Shown: positions 39,301-51,988, counted from the first letter of the stretch. The stretch is DNA of 64,000 bases from Saccharum officinarum (GCA_020631735.1 CM036221.1:17527381-17591380); one strand, 5' to 3'. Notes: generated by a model not told the origin, from the sequence alone. Translations and numbers: made by a program.

Positions 39301-40481
39301 TGGCGGGTATATTTGAGAGGTGAACTAGGGTGTTGGTTATCCCTGGTGGAGGTGCTGTCGTGGCACGGGGAAGACAGTGTCTCCCCCTTGAGAAGACATC
39401 CTGTCTGGTCACCCTAAGGACTGGTATGTCTTGAGAACCGGAACCATGGGACCTTCGTGCACACCACTCGCTCCCGATGGGCGGGAGACGATTACCCGAC
39501 TGACTAGGGCGGTACCACTACTACTAGGTTGGAAGGTGATAGTGTAGGGAGGTACGGGCATGGGGACCCACACCCTCCTAAGACAGCGTAGTGACCTTGG
39601 GGGCCCAGTACTACGTCTCACAGTCTCAGCGTTTCGGTGGATGCCGGGGTGGCCCAGGGCTGAGTGGTAGGGTGCTACTGTACCGGTTGGAAGGCAGTTG
39701 GAATCAGCCTAGACGAGCCAGATCGTCGAGGATGGCGATCTTGTGGATTACCAGGTGTACACGCTCTGCAGAGTTGATCGATCTATACGTATAGCCGCGT
39801 CCGCGGATATGGACATTCCCATGACCTACGCTTCACTTGATTAGATGAGAGGAGTCCTTTCTACCTTTCCCCCGGGTTCTGTGTCGGATTCCGGCTTTGG
39901 CCGTTGAGATGAGATCTGAGCGGGAGTCAATCTCGTTGCCTAGAGAGAGAGTGAGATGAGATGTGTTGTGTGTGGTGGGATTGGGAAAATGTGTGACTAA
40001 GATGAGATAAAAACTGAGGAATATTTTATTAAAATATTAACTACTTGTATAGGAAACCCACAGCCTAAGTAGGTCTCTTCCTACTTCCCTCAATGCATTC
40101 CACTTTCCACAAAGCATTGCAAGCATAGGGTAGGCGATGCGTGGCCAGTACCAAGTGTACTGATAGATTTTTGACAGGTTCCGAGCCCGAGTACGACTAC
40201 GAGGGCGATGATTGGGAGAATTAGAGAGTCTGTTCTACGCTCAAGCTGGATCTAGAAGATCTTTTCCGCTGCTATCTACGTCGGATGCTGTTCCGTATGC
40301 TTGTGTGAGTGTGTTCCGCCCTGCGAGGCGAAGAGAATAAATTATGTAAAACTGTCTATTGTACTCTGATATTCGTGCATGACTTTATGTATCGCTGAGA
40401 TTTGGGTAAATTGACGGAATGTTTCGTCATTTTACACTTCATTTATGTGGATTTCCCTTCGTGGAAATCAAGGACGTTTCA
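36354..40481 (+). mobile_element. 3' LTR of the Tekay-like element
   Basis: Starts TGTAACAACCCATAAT and ends GGACGTTTCA, about 4128 bases, long even among plant LTRs. The middle (36780-38520) is GC-rich with many overlapping frames on both strands, including a perfect three-copy GCCGGAGCCGCCAGTT tandem around 37458-37508. These frames have no recognisable domains and are treated as non-coding. Confidence 0.9.
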
Positions 40482-41367
40482 GTATGTGTCCCCAGCATAT
40501 GTACTTCCAATACAATTCAACATGTATAATTTAAGTATGTAGACTGGTTCGATGGCCGGCATAAGCTATCTTCGAGATTATTTTTTTCGTACCTTATAAT
40601 GGATGCCAATTTGATCTACGTCACATGCCGCGTAGGGCAGTGATTAATAGATACATACTGCGTAGGGCATTTGACATTGTCGTAGATCTGCCTGATCGGT
40701 AGCAGGTAGAGGTAGTAGATCCGTTCCGCTAACAACGTCAGGATGTCGACGTCGTCGAAGTAGTCGCGACAAGGACGACAGCACGAGCGGCGGCGGCGTA
40801 AATCGGCGGCAACTTCAATGGCGATGTCGACGTAGAGCTTGTCGTGCTGATAACGTGTTATAAAACATGTTGCCAGCGGTTGGAACCTTTCCCTCTCCGT
40901 CTCTCATGATCAATATAGTAGATAAAAGTAGAACACATAGACACAAGATGTAGAGAGACTATTCTTTATTCCTCTGAATATTGGTGATTACAACATAGAG
41001 CTCACACGTATATATAGTCCTGCCAAGGGCTAAGAGTTTTGGTAAGAGCCCATATACAAACGGACTAGGATTAGGATTCCTAATTCTCCTTTCCCTGTAG
41101 GATTAAGTCCATATTTTTTACAACAGATCCATGCGCGTTCGCTAGTTTTCGGACTGCGTGGCGTGCAACGAACTAGCTTGACGAGACCCGTCGATCTATG
41201 ATATGATGCAACGCAATCACGTAGGATCGGGGTCCCGTTATCCTTTGATTCTAAAAATAGGGAAACTTCATACATAAACCAAGGCATATATGCCAGCTGT
41301 GGCGCTAAATCAGGAAACAAACAACCACGGTTTCTTCGTGCGGTCTGAGCTGAATTGCTGCCCGACA
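40482..41367 (-). mobile_element. Ale-type copia element, 5' end only
   Basis: Read on the minus strand: an LTR of 512 bases (40856-41367) starting TGTCGGGCAGCAATTCAG and ending TTTTATAACA. It is followed by CGTTATCAGCACGACAAGC, the leader and primer-binding region typical of Ale/Hopscotch-type copia elements, then a GCC-rich leader to about 40690. No gag is visible before the Tekay 3' LTR cuts in at 40481. The Tekay element may have inserted into this one; the other half should then lie beyond its 5' LTR, in or past the gap. Confidence 0.75.
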
Positions 41368-41522
41368 TTGTATTTTTCTTTCTTGAATACTTTAACTATT
41401 ATGCTCTAAAAATCTAAGAGCTATTATAATCTATTCGAGCTATTATTACCTCTTAATAAGTATACTATATGTTTCATCCATCCATCCTAGAAAACTTGAT
41501 GTTCTAGTATTAAAAAGTTGTC

Positions 41523-41767
41523 GGCTGTGTTTAGTTCCACCAAAAACGTATTATTCAAAAAAAAAGATTCTCCGTCACATTAAATTTGTGATACATGCAT
41601 GGAGTACTAAATGTAGATGAAATCAAAAACTAATTGTACAGTTTGGTCGTACCTTACGAGACGAACGTTTTGAACCTAATTAGTCAACGGTTGGACACTA
41701 TTTGCCAAATAAAGCCAAAACGTGCTACGATACTTTTTTCACCATTTTCAGGGGAACTAAACACACC
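41523..41767. mobile_element. Tourist-like MITE near the HIR promoter
   Basis: Ends GGCTGTGTTTAGTTCC and GGAACTAAACACACC are inverted. It is nearly the same sequence as the copy at 5323-5573, so both come from one subfamily. It lies a few hundred bases upstream of the HIR leader exon. Confidence 0.9.
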
Positions 41768-42019
41768 TGTCATAGAAAACTTTATGTTTTAGCTCAGCAT
41801 GCCTCCATACAATCCTTTTAATGAGAGGCTTATTATTACTTATTAATTGACATGGTTTACCTTTAACAAATGTGGATACATGTGTAATGAAAACATTAAG
41901 TTTTTGTGTCTACTGTCACTCAGAGGATCATCATGATGTACTACTAATATACCCTGTGTGAACTGGACGTCTGGACAGACAGCAGCGGAGCACTATACAT
42001 AAGCACAGCACTCCTCCTT
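41768..42019. other. Proximal promoter region of the HIR gene
   Basis: Spacer between the MITE and the HIR leader. A TATA-like CTATACATAA lies near 41993; the start site is not proven. Confidence 0.35.
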
Positions 42020-42129
42020 TCTCGTTCTCACTCTGCTCTGCTCCTTCGTCTTCTTCGTCTTCTTTTCTGCCTGCAAACTGCCATCGGCGACCCCCCGCAA
42101 GGCAAGGTAATGGCCGCACTCGCCACCCC

Positions 42130-42130
<1 letters not shown>

Positions 42131-42165
<35 letters not shown>
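42131..42165. repeat. (CTTT)n microsatellite
   Basis: Eight to nine CTTT units about 25 bases inside the inferred 5' UTR intron of the HIR gene. Confidence 0.95.
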
Positions 42166-44260
42166 AGGTTTTGCTTACTGATGAGATGAGTACTGGATCG
42201 TTCCCCTCTGCAATTCTCAATCTTTTTCTTTGTTTCTTTGCTGCTTGCCTTCTGCCCAATCTTGCCTTTTTCTTTTGGGTTGCCCTCATCTCCATGGATT
42301 ACTTCTCTTCCTCTTCTCTAGGGCGGCGGCGGACCTCTCCAATTCTGAATCCTTTTCTCTGTTTCTTTGCTGCTTGCTTCTTCTGCTTTGCCTGTTAGAA
42401 GTCTCACCTCACTTGCCTGCAATCTGTCTACTGCGAAGAAAACCCCCAATCTGTTCCTCGAAGAAAACCCCACTTTGCCACCTTTTTCTTTTTCATGTTC
42501 TATAATTTCGCCCGGAAATATCCTAGCCGCCCTGTCTTCATCACCACATCCTCCTCTTGTTTGCCCCGACGACTCCAAAGTCTACTGCAAACTTGGATTC
42601 TATCCGCTGCAGTTTCTGATTCCGACACCATCCACCCAGTCATATCCTTTTGTCCGGGCCCCAATTTCCCCCCGTTTCTCAAACGTGTGGAGGTGCCTGG
42701 AACCCCCCAGATATCTTCCCCTAAGTTGCGGCCTAGCACCGGATTGTTCAGCCAATTTGATAGCTACTGCTACGCACCGAAATTGCCAAGGTTTTCCCTT
42801 CTAAAGAAAAAAAATAAGGGTAAAGGAGAGGTTTTTGTGTCGTATATAAACATTTCCCGCAAGTCTTCCGGATTTCTGTTTCAAAAAAATCTTCCGGGTT
42901 TTGTCAACGTCGAGGTCGACCGTTTAGCACGCAATTGCATGCCGATTTTCTATTATCATTTTCATATAAATAATAAAAGCGACATGTTCTGCTTGTATGT
43001 TTGCTCCAAAATCCTTCAAGTGGGGATTAGTCAACCTCCTAGATGATGCTGACCCACCCAGTCTGCTTCCTTTTGAATCCGTCGTGGAGACAGCTAATAA
43101 CGAGGTGATAATTGAGCAGGCTTTACTGAATTTAGTTGCAATTTAAGGTGCCAAGTGCAGAGACCTTCCCTGCCTCACAAACAACGCCACCCTGTCATTT
43201 TGGCATTTAGCCCTGTCCTGATACCATCAGGGTCTTCTCTCCTGCTCTGCCGTTTCAACGAGAGCAGGTTCTCTTCCTGCATTCTTCCAGTCTTCATTCT
43301 GCTTTGATGTGTGCTGTAGAACTAAGAACTAAGTCGCTATTTCCTTCTCTTTGTTCTATATATGGTGCGGTGGATCTAGTAACTGGTGTTAGTTTCTTCT
43401 TGATAACTGTAGCTGGTCTTAGTTACCTTGTGCTACCCAGTTCTCCTTACTTGTTCATCCCTGTTTGTGCATTAAGCTATAGCCTCTGAGGAAGTACTGA
43501 ATATTTACAGGCGATTTAAATTCTCTTGCTTTACAGCAAGGTTTTAGTTTCTGAAGAGAAAATTAATGCCTCATGGAGTTGGAATCGTTAGGTTCTAAGT
43601 TGCACACATCATTTAAGGCCGACGGAACTTGAATTAAGAGCGAGAATGTGTTCTAGAGTAAACTTTGAGTTTATGGAGATGGTTACATATTTGTTCAGGT
43701 ACTGTTATGCTGTTTCCTTAGTAATCATGGCCATGATGCGACTCCATTTTTTGAGGAAAATTCATGATGCTACTTTGGTAGCACAAGTTTAGATTGTGTC
43801 CTGCTTTTCTCTTTCTCTGAGGAAAGGGATGCGTGATCTCTGATTAGAGTGTCCTAGGAGAAAATTTGAATTGAATCATTCTGGTACTACAGTTCTCCTA
43901 TGTGCACAAGTTTAGATGGAGTTTTTCTGCTTTACTTTGAGGAAAGCGATGCTTGTTCTCGTTGTGCCCAAGGAGAACACTTGATTTAAAGCATTATGCC
44001 TTGCCTAGTTGCTATTTGTGATTAGTAATCTCACTGCAGTTCTTCTTTGCACCTTTCTCAGTACTAAAATGGCTTTTATGATACATGAAACATTCAGGTG
44101 CTACATGCCATTCACTTTGTTCTTTGTGACGCGGTGAACCTTAAATCGTCTTAGTCTTAGGTACCTTGGGCTGACCACAGAGTAGTTGCTATTGCCAGCT
44201 AGTATCTCAATTGCAGTGCTTATTCACACTATTCTCAGTACTAACTACCAATTTGGCTTT

Positions 44261-44525
44261 GGCCTTGTTTAGTTCCCCCAATTCTCCCCCAAATTCCACT
44301 ATGCAAAAAGAAGATTTCCCGTCACATCAAAATGTCGGCAAATGCATGGAGTACTAAATGTTGATGAAATTAAAAACTAATTGCACAGTTTTGTTGTACT
44401 TTGCGAGACGAACATTTTAAGCCTAGTTAGTCAAAATTTAGATAATTTTTACCAAATACAAACGAAATGCTACAGGAATTCTGATACAGTGTTTTTCTTC
44501 CCTATTCGCCGAACTAAACGAGGCC
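44261..44525. mobile_element. Tourist-like MITE in the HIR leader intron
   Basis: GGCCTTGTTTAGTTCCCC at the left pairs with GAACTAAACGAGGCC at the right; TTT lies on both sides as a possible 3-base target duplication. It ends 23 bases before the 3' splice site of the intron, close enough to contribute to the branch-point region. Confidence 0.9.
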
Positions 44526-44580
44526 TTTATGATTTATGAAATGTTCAGGTGCCAGCAGAAGTGATCCGTGGACTGAAGCT

Positions 44581-46411
44581 ATGGGCAACCTGTGCTGCTG
44601 TGTTCAAGTTGACCAGTCGACTGTGGCCATCAGGGAGCAGTTTGGCAAGTTTGACAGCGTGCTTGAGCCAGGATGCCACTGCATGCCTTGGTTCGCCGGG
44701 AAGCGTGTAGCTGGTCATCTCACACTCAGGCTGCAGCAACTGGATGTGCGCTGTGAGACCAAAACAAAGGTATGTCCTAAAGTCTGTCGAGATAAATGGC
44801 CACATACCTGCTTACCGTTCATTTTTTTATGAGCAAAGAGGAGAGCTGTCATTTTGATGCAGCATTAGTTTGAGACAACAACAAAGCCTGTCAGTCCCAA
44901 GCAAGTTGGGGTAGGCTAGAGTTGAAACCCACCAAGAGCCCTTAGTCACGGTTTGGGCACATCAATAGCTGCTTTCCAAGCACTCCTATTCAAACATAGA
45001 TCTCTAGGTATATCCCAAGCTTTCAAATCTCTTTTTATTGACTCCCCCCATGTCAATTTCGGTCTACCTCTACCTCTCCTCACATTATTAGCTTGGCTTA
45101 GGACTCCACAATGAACTGATGCAGCATTAGTTTGCGAGCATGAAATTAATGATGGTCTAGTCCTTCTGGGTTATAAAGCTTGGCAAAAGTAATCTAGGAC
45201 ACTGTTCCAGGATATGTAGTGAAACAAACTAGATGCTTCTGAAAGCTTGTATTCTGTTGATTTGGTAAGTTCCTTCAAGTTATAGATCAGATGCATGCTA
45301 ACCTGCCTTGAGAATACAACATTGATATGAATACTGCATATGCAGAAGCTTTTTACTGCTTGCTCAAAAAATAAATGCAGAAGCTTTGTTCACATCTAGT
45401 TTAGTATCTGAATGGTGATAAGTGATATTGATATTTGCCAATTATGGTAACGCTGCTAACACCTGAAGTTGTGCAGGACAATGTCTTTGTCAATGTGGTG
45501 GCATCTATTCAGTACCGCGCTTTGGCTGACAAAGCAAGTGACGCGTTCTACAAACTGAGCAACACAAGGTCCCAGATCCAAGCTTACGTCTTTGACGGTA
45601 GGAATTCTTAGAACAATTGAAGATTTGACATATCAGACACCACTTTGCGCTGTTTTTTTTTCCTGTTGTTTGTTTGTGGAAGTATAAATCTGGAATTGCT
45701 CACTCTATCCTATTGCTCATGGTGATGTCTGTGGTTGCTGTCAACAGTTATCAGAGCAAGTGTTCCCAAGCTCCATTTGGACGATGCTTTCGAGCAGAAG
45801 GATGAGATCGCAAGGGCTGTGGAGGAAGAGCTTGAGAAGGCCATGTCGGCTTATGGCTTTGAGATCGTGCAGACTCTCATTGTGGACATCGAGCCAGACG
45901 AGCATGTGAAGCGCGCAATGAACGAGATCAACGCAGGTTTGTCGGTTGACGCTTAACAAGCTATTAGACATAATGACCAGCTTTGTTATCTATCATATGC
46001 TGACACTGACACTCTAGTGGTTGCTGCTGCCCTTTCAATTTGGCAGCTGCGAGGCTGAGGGCGGCTGCAAACGAGAAGGCAGAGGCGGAGAAGATCGTGC
46101 AGATCAAGCGTGCGGAGGGGGAGGCGGAAGCCAAGTACCTTTCCGGGCTGGGCATTGCACGGCAGCGGCAGGCGATCGTGGACGGGCTGAGGGACAGCGT
46201 GCTAGGGTTCTCCGTGAACGTGCCGGGCACCACCGCCAAGGACGTCATGGACATGGTGCTCATCACCCAGTACTTCGACACCATGAAGGAGATCGGCGCA
46301 TCGTCCAAGGCTTCGTCGGTGTTCATCCCGCATGGTCCCGGTGCGGTGCGCGACATCGCCACGCAGATCCGCGATGGCCTCCTGCAGGGCTCCTCTGTCA
46401 CCCAGCACTAG
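44581..46411 (+). CDS. HIR: Hypersensitive-induced reaction (HIR) protein, SPFH/band 7 family
   Basis: HIR proteins are plasma-membrane microdomain scaffolds that oligomerise and associate with immune receptors; raised expression is linked to hypersensitive cell death. Four coding exons, 44581-44769, 45477-45597, 45748-45936 and 46047-46411, join in frame to about 287 residues, the usual family size. The N terminus MGNLCCC gives a Gly2 for myristoylation and Cys5-Cys7 for palmitoylation, matching peripheral membrane anchoring without a transmembrane helix. The SPFH core is recognisable from [15 protein letters not shown] to the Ala/Glu-rich coiled coil [17 protein letters not shown], followed by the conserved [11 protein letters not shown] segment. 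The noncoding leader exon is separate. Nothing is missing, and the gene appears functional. The exact paralogue (HIR1 to HIR4 types) was not assigned. Confidence 0.95.
44873..45116 (-). mobile_element. 5'-truncated LINE (RTE-like) in HIR intron, 18-bp target duplication
   Basis: Flanked by a perfect 18-base direct repeat, TGATGCAGCATTAGTTTG, at 44855-44872 and 45117-45134, the mark of target-primed retroposition. On the minus strand the insert reads as the C-terminal end of a LINE polyprotein ([13 protein letters not shown], then stop after DVPKP). It then has the CCAACTTGCTTGGGACT 3' UTR motif common in grass genomes and a short TTG-rich tail (TTTGTTGTTGTCT), as in RTE-clade elements. About 244 bp, so nearly all of the element was lost on insertion. 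It lies in the first intron of the HIR coding region and does not touch exons. Confidence 0.82.
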
Positions 46412-46459
46412 TTTGCTGTTGCTGACTGGAGCAGCATTGATCATTTCAGGAGCTTGGTA

Positions 46460-47458
<999 letters not shown>

Positions 47459-49324
47459 CTACTTGCCATTGGTCCTCGGCGTTGGCGACTGCAGGTACGG
47501 AGAAGGAGAAGCATGGCCGTGGGGGCCATGGGAGAGGCTCCTCATCGGCTGCTGCCCGTTCCGAGTTGCAAAGCTGCCGTGCTGGCCTATGCTCCGGCTG
47601 CCACTCGGGTAGCCAAGCCTTGCAACCTGCTCTGCTTGCAAGGACAGGTACAGGCCGGGTGAAGATGCCACCATGTCTTTGAGGTCCGGGAGAGGCTTGA
47701 GGATCTCCACGACCTGGCTCATCAGAGGCCTGGCCTTGGGATCCCGGGCAAGGCAGACGCGGGCCAGCTGGGTCACCTTGTAAGCGCCTTTCAGGGAGAT
47801 GTTTCCACCAAGTTTAGGGTCCATCAGGCTTTGGAATCCTTGTCTCTGTTTCAGATGGGGCCGAGCCCATTCCACAAGGTTGTGCTCCCCTGCTGGTCGG
47901 TTCTTGTCCATTGATCGCCTGCCTGTCATGAGCTCCAGCAGCACCACCCCAAAGCTGTACACATCGCTCTTGGATGTCAAGTGACCTGGAAATGGTAATA
48001 GTTTAGCAATGCATAGAACAGTACTGAAAACTAGGAAATTAATTCTGTTTATGCATGCAAACTATGCAGTCACTTCAGTATGGTACTCGTTTCAATGGTG
48101 TTTATTCTATACCATGCCCACAATGTTTACATGTCATTCAGTTTGGTAGTTTGAATGGCGTCCAACCAAGCCCTTGTTTAGTTCCCAAATTCAACCCCAA
48201 ATTTCACTATGCAAAAAGAAGATTCCCATCACATCAAAAATACCGGCACATGCATGGAGTACTAAATGTAGATGAAATTTAAAACTAATTGCACAGTTTT
48301 ATTGTACTTTGCGAGACGAACATTTTGAGCCTAATTAGTTAAAATTTGGATAATTTTTACCAAATACAAACGAATCGCTACAGTGCACATTTAATGCGCA
48401 CGGTAGCGAACTGTTCCAAATCGGGGGTGCCCGATTTTGGAACTGAACAAGGCCCAAAATTTTGAAATCCAAAGCAGAGAATTTAGTTCAGCCCAGTGCC
48501 ACTTCTGTATGATGCTTCTCTGACCACTTAATATAGCAACAAACTTGACAGCTAGTGCACAACCTAGAGTGCACATGGGAACCATAAATATCTGTAATCA
48601 CATAATACAAAGATGGTGTGGCATAGTACATGCTATAAATGTGTCGTGCAGATATAACACCTCTGCATACAGACTGCATCTTTCTTGTCAAATCACTACA
48701 ATGTTTAGTCAAGGACCACCATCTGTCCATCTCTATGTTTTGGGAACAATATTTTCAACCTAGATGACTCTGGTGGTAAGCTATAGTTGACATACCAACG
48801 GTCACTAACACCTTTTAATATAGCCGGATTTTTTTTGAACGAAATTAATACCTGGAATAGATATAGATAACACAGTAATTTGCAAATCAGTAGACATCTT
48901 GATATACAAGTTTCAGCATATGCTCAGTAGGGATGACATCAATAGTTTGCAAGTTCAAAGTTACTCAACCAACAAATTCAATTATTTTTACTAAAAAAGA
49001 ATAAATATCACCTTACCTGTCATAACATATTCAGGCGCAGCATACCCATAGGTTCCCATGACTCGCGTTGACACGTGGGTCTTATCACCTATGGGACCAT
49101 CTCGAGCAAGCCCAAAATCAGAAAGTTTCGCATTGTAGTCCTGGATGGAAGAATATGTTGAACAAAGGACAAACATGAGGATCTAAAAAAAAAGGTAAAT
49201 GTGTTTCACTAAAAAAAAAGGTAAGGCATAAAAAAGATATATACTGTGTCAAGTAGAACATTGGAAGTTTTGAAATCCCGATAGATCACAGGTCTTTCAG
49301 CTTCTTCGTGAAGAAAGGCAAGGC
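47459..49324 (-). pseudogene. Receptor-like cytoplasmic kinase (subfamily VII), N-terminal half lost
   Basis: Three exons on the minus strand: 49324-49245 (broken at its 5' side), 49140-49017 and 47985-47459, with GT-AG introns and an open joined frame to TAG. They encode the kinase from the catalytic loop ([10 protein letters not shown]) through LSDFGLAR, the activation segment ([17 protein letters not shown]), SKSDVYSFGVVLLE and the C lobe. A Ser/Pro/Gly-rich tail ending NGK follows. The glycine loop, the ATP lysine and the alpha-C glutamate are missing, because at about 49325 exon sequence passes directly into a gypsy LTR. RLCK-VII kinases act in immune and hormone signalling at the plasma membrane, usually with an N-terminal acylation site, also lost here. 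All residues of the remaining part look conserved, so the break is probably recent. The rest might lie elsewhere if the assembly is wrong. Confidence 0.88.
48173..48454. mobile_element. Tourist-like MITE in the kinase intron
   Basis: Starts GCCCTTGTTTAGTTCCC and ends GGAACTGAACAAGGCC, inverted ends. The interior is close to that of 44261-44525 (CCAAATTTCACTATGCAAAA block), so the two share a subfamily. It lies between the last two exons. Confidence 0.88.
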
Positions 49325-51222
49325 CACGAAGCAAACAATAGATCTAAATTAGAACAGTACACCAAACATAAAATTAAGATGAAAAGTTTGTAGAACGAAT
49401 CTACGTCTCATTACGAATACACAGACGCGAAAAGCACACTAATCAGAGCTACGGTTGAAAAGATACATCTACCGAAAGATTTGCTCATAGAAGAAAATAT
49501 AAAACTATTAGCTTCATGAGTTTTAATTATATAATAACATATATAAAATATTTTATAAATACTATATACGGAATTAAGTCAAATTTAGATTCAAATTATA
49601 AAACTAAAGTAAAACAAATCATATTTTATTTACAAAACCCAGTTGCATAATTATTAATCATGATATGATTTAAACAATAAAATTTCAGAATTAGTAATAT
49701 GGTAAATACTGTCACTAACGCGTAGATCTCGTTGCTATGAATCTAACGCAACTCGAATGAGCTAAAACGGATCTAAAACGTAGAAGATATGATTTAAACA
49801 AGATCTACTTTATTAAAGTAATAGATTAAATCTCACATCGGAACTTAAAGATAGAAAACCTAACCAACAATAACACTAACAGTATAACAAGTTTGTAAAA
49901 CTCTTCTACACGTTACTACGATCACATAGACATAAAGATCACGAAATTTGGATTTAAAACGTAAAAATTATGAATTTTCTAAGATTTCCTATAGATAAAT
50001 AATTACTTTAATATAAACTCGAAAATAAATTATCTCAAACCTACTATACAGTTCTATCATCATGTAGAGCTCGCAAATACGAATCTAACGCAATTTGAAC
50101 GAGTCAAATCGGAGTTAAAACGGAGATTCTACGACTAAAACAAGATCAGTGGCAAAACTGTAAATAGCTGAAAACGTATTTTTCTTTTTCCGAAACGAAT
50201 TACGTTTTCAATTAATCAAAACGTATTTTCCAGCTTACTCTTTGGACCGCGGGTTCGAAAAGATAAAAACTCAGGGTCTCTTTAGCAAAAACGTCGGCCG
50301 AATCGGTATCTTCTAATTTAGACCGTCGGATTCAAATCGGAGGGTCCAGATTGGATCTGGGAAGACCCGGCGGCGCTTCCACCGGAGAAGGTGACCGTGC
50401 GGTGGCGCCATGGCCGGCATCGCCCGAACTCACCGGAGCTTGTGAAGATGATCATCCCGAGCGCCATTCGCCAAACTGAAAACACCGAAAGAAAGAGCGC
50501 ATCCGTGCGACCTTACCCTGCGTGAAGATAGGGCCGGGGACGAACGGAAATCGGTGGCTAGCTTGCGGTGGCGGGTATGGCGGCGGTGGCACATGCGGTG
50601 GCTCGACGAGACGACCAAAACGGCTCAAAAGGGATGGGTTGGATGCGGAATAACACAGGGGTCCCATTTTTATAGCCCGGAGGCGCGAGGAAACAAGGAA
50701 AGGGAGGGATTCGAGATGGATTCGGTGCTGATAAACATGGAAAGGGAAGCCGGCGTTCGGCGTGGGGAAGAAGATGAAGGCTGAGCCGCTGACGCGTGGG
50801 CCCCGGATGTCAGCGTCACGCCGGGAAGAAGGAAGGCGCGCGCGCGATGCTGGGCCAACAGGCCGTGCCTGGGCTCGGCCCATGCGGAAGAAGGCGGGCG
50901 CGGGGAGGTAAGCGGGCCGCGGCAAGGCAGGCTGAGACGGGCCGAAATCCGGAATAAGCCGACTTTTCTTTTCTTTTTTTTCTTTTTCCAATTTTTCAAA
51001 GCAAATTTTCAAAAGATTTTCAAATCCAAATTTGAATTTGATCAAACCACTCATCTCAAAAATTTAAATGCAACAGCATGAGTGCACAAACATGTTTCTA
51101 CTCTTATATTTGATTTTAAATTTATAAAAATTATTCTTATTTTAAATTTGCATGCTTCACAAAAATATATAAAAATCATATTTTTCCTATTTGTCATTTC
51201 TTCAAAATTTCAGGGTGTTACA
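49325..51222 (-). mobile_element. 3' LTR of the gypsy remnant, truncated
   Basis: Matches 56734-58633 over its whole length. It starts abruptly at CACGAAGCAAACAATAG against the kinase exon, whereas the other LTR continues another 1.38 kb to TGTCACACCCGG. The right end, GGGTGTTACA, abuts the polypurine tract. A GC-rich 600-base segment (50400-50950) is open on the minus strand in both LTR copies but has no recognisable domain and is probably U3. Confidence 0.85.
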
Positions 51223-51240
51223 ATTCTACCCCCCTTAAGA
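51223..51240 (-). other. Polypurine tract of the gypsy remnant
   Basis: The minus strand reads TCTTAAGGGGGGTAGAAT immediately before the LTR start TGTAACACCC. The preceding GGGACGAGATTCATC motif is the same leader seen at the other two gypsy elements here. Confidence 0.88.
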
Positions 51241-51619
51241 TGAATCTCGTCCCGAGATTCGGAAGATGATGATAAAAGAGATAGGGATAGTTCGTCTCTA
51301 GATTGTTCTTTACTTCATCGTGTAGTTCCATCGTCTTGATAAGAATTCTGTCTTACTTTGCATACATGTAACTAATTCCAAGATTTTTGACAAATGCTCC
51401 AAACAATACTCTGGTATCTCCAATCACTAGGCACCTTTCCTATAATATGAATTTTCTTCCTTAAAATACTTATCTTCCAACAGAGCCTAACGAATCTCTT
51501 AGTCAGAAGGAATTTCTACTACCAACCTTCAAAACATTAATGATTCTGGTCAAGTTGCTCAAATTTGGAATACGATTCTTAATCCTTGATGTCACCCGAA
51601 CCTTCTTAGCATTATTCTC

Positions 51620-51960
51620 CATTGCTAAGGGCATCGGCTGCGACTTTTACTTCTCCAAGTAATAGCACTTTTCCAAGTCCTAATCCATTTCATTCCAACG
51701 AGGATATCACAAATTCAAGACCAACTTAGCGAAGATGTCCTGTAGATTCTTGTGACCCTCCTATATGTCACTTTTCTTCCAAAAGACAGTACTCCATAGT
51801 GGAAAACTCCAGATAACACGTTAGGTAATTCAACCCACACTTCCTTAGTTGACTTAATGAACAAGGTACTATATTTTTCTTCTTGCATAAGGACACATCC
51901 CACACCTTGATAAGGTGCATCATTGTAGATATGAAGCTCTTGTCTGGATCTGACAAAGCT
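51620..51960 (-). pseudogene. RNase H remnant of a gypsy pol
   Basis: Short frames with GCVLMQEEKYS and SDPDKSF, characteristic of gypsy RNase H, and an ADALS motif near the end, spread over different frames with stops. It lies directly after the protease frame, so the RT between them has been deleted. Confidence 0.6.
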
Positions 51961-51988
51961 AATACTTGGGTTTTACTTCAACCTTTTC

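Larger units (their letters stand above)
29246..40481 (+). mobile_element. Ty3/gypsy chromovirus (Tekay-like), nearly full length
   Basis: Contains the 3' end of the 5' LTR (29246-29845), a primer-binding site for initiator tRNA-Met, an extra ORF, gag-pol in one frame, a polypurine tract and a complete 3' LTR of about 4128 bases. The LTR overlap (29246-29845 against about 39885-40481) shows about 20-25 differences in 600 bases by eye, so the insertion is moderately young. The first 3.5 kb of the 5' LTR are lost in the gap. The element is bounded on the right by Ale-type copia sequence. The target duplication cannot be checked. Confidence 0.93.
42020..44548 (+). other. HIR 5' UTR exon and long 5' UTR intron (inferred)
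   Basis: A CT-rich leader (CTTCGTCTTCTTCGTCTTC) ends CAAG at 42106 before GTAATGG. The next exon begins after ATGTTCAG at 44548, giving an intron of about 2.44 kb that lies wholly before the ATG. Long leader introns are common in constitutive plant genes. The intron contains a (CTTT)n tract at 42131-42165 and a MITE at 44261-44525. Open frames at 42367-43046 in it have no recognisable domains. cDNA would settle the splice sites. Confidence 0.6.

Noticed and set aside
42367..43046. 145- and 183-codon plus-strand frames upstream of HIR
   Set aside because: They overlap each other in different frames, have no recognisable domain and fall within the inferred HIR leader intron.
50452..51054. 200-codon minus-strand frame, repeated at 57861-58334
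   Set aside because: Both copies lie in the same place of the two gypsy LTRs. It is Pro/Arg/Ser-rich without a recognisable domain, and frames are open on the other strand too because of high GC. Probably U3 sequence.
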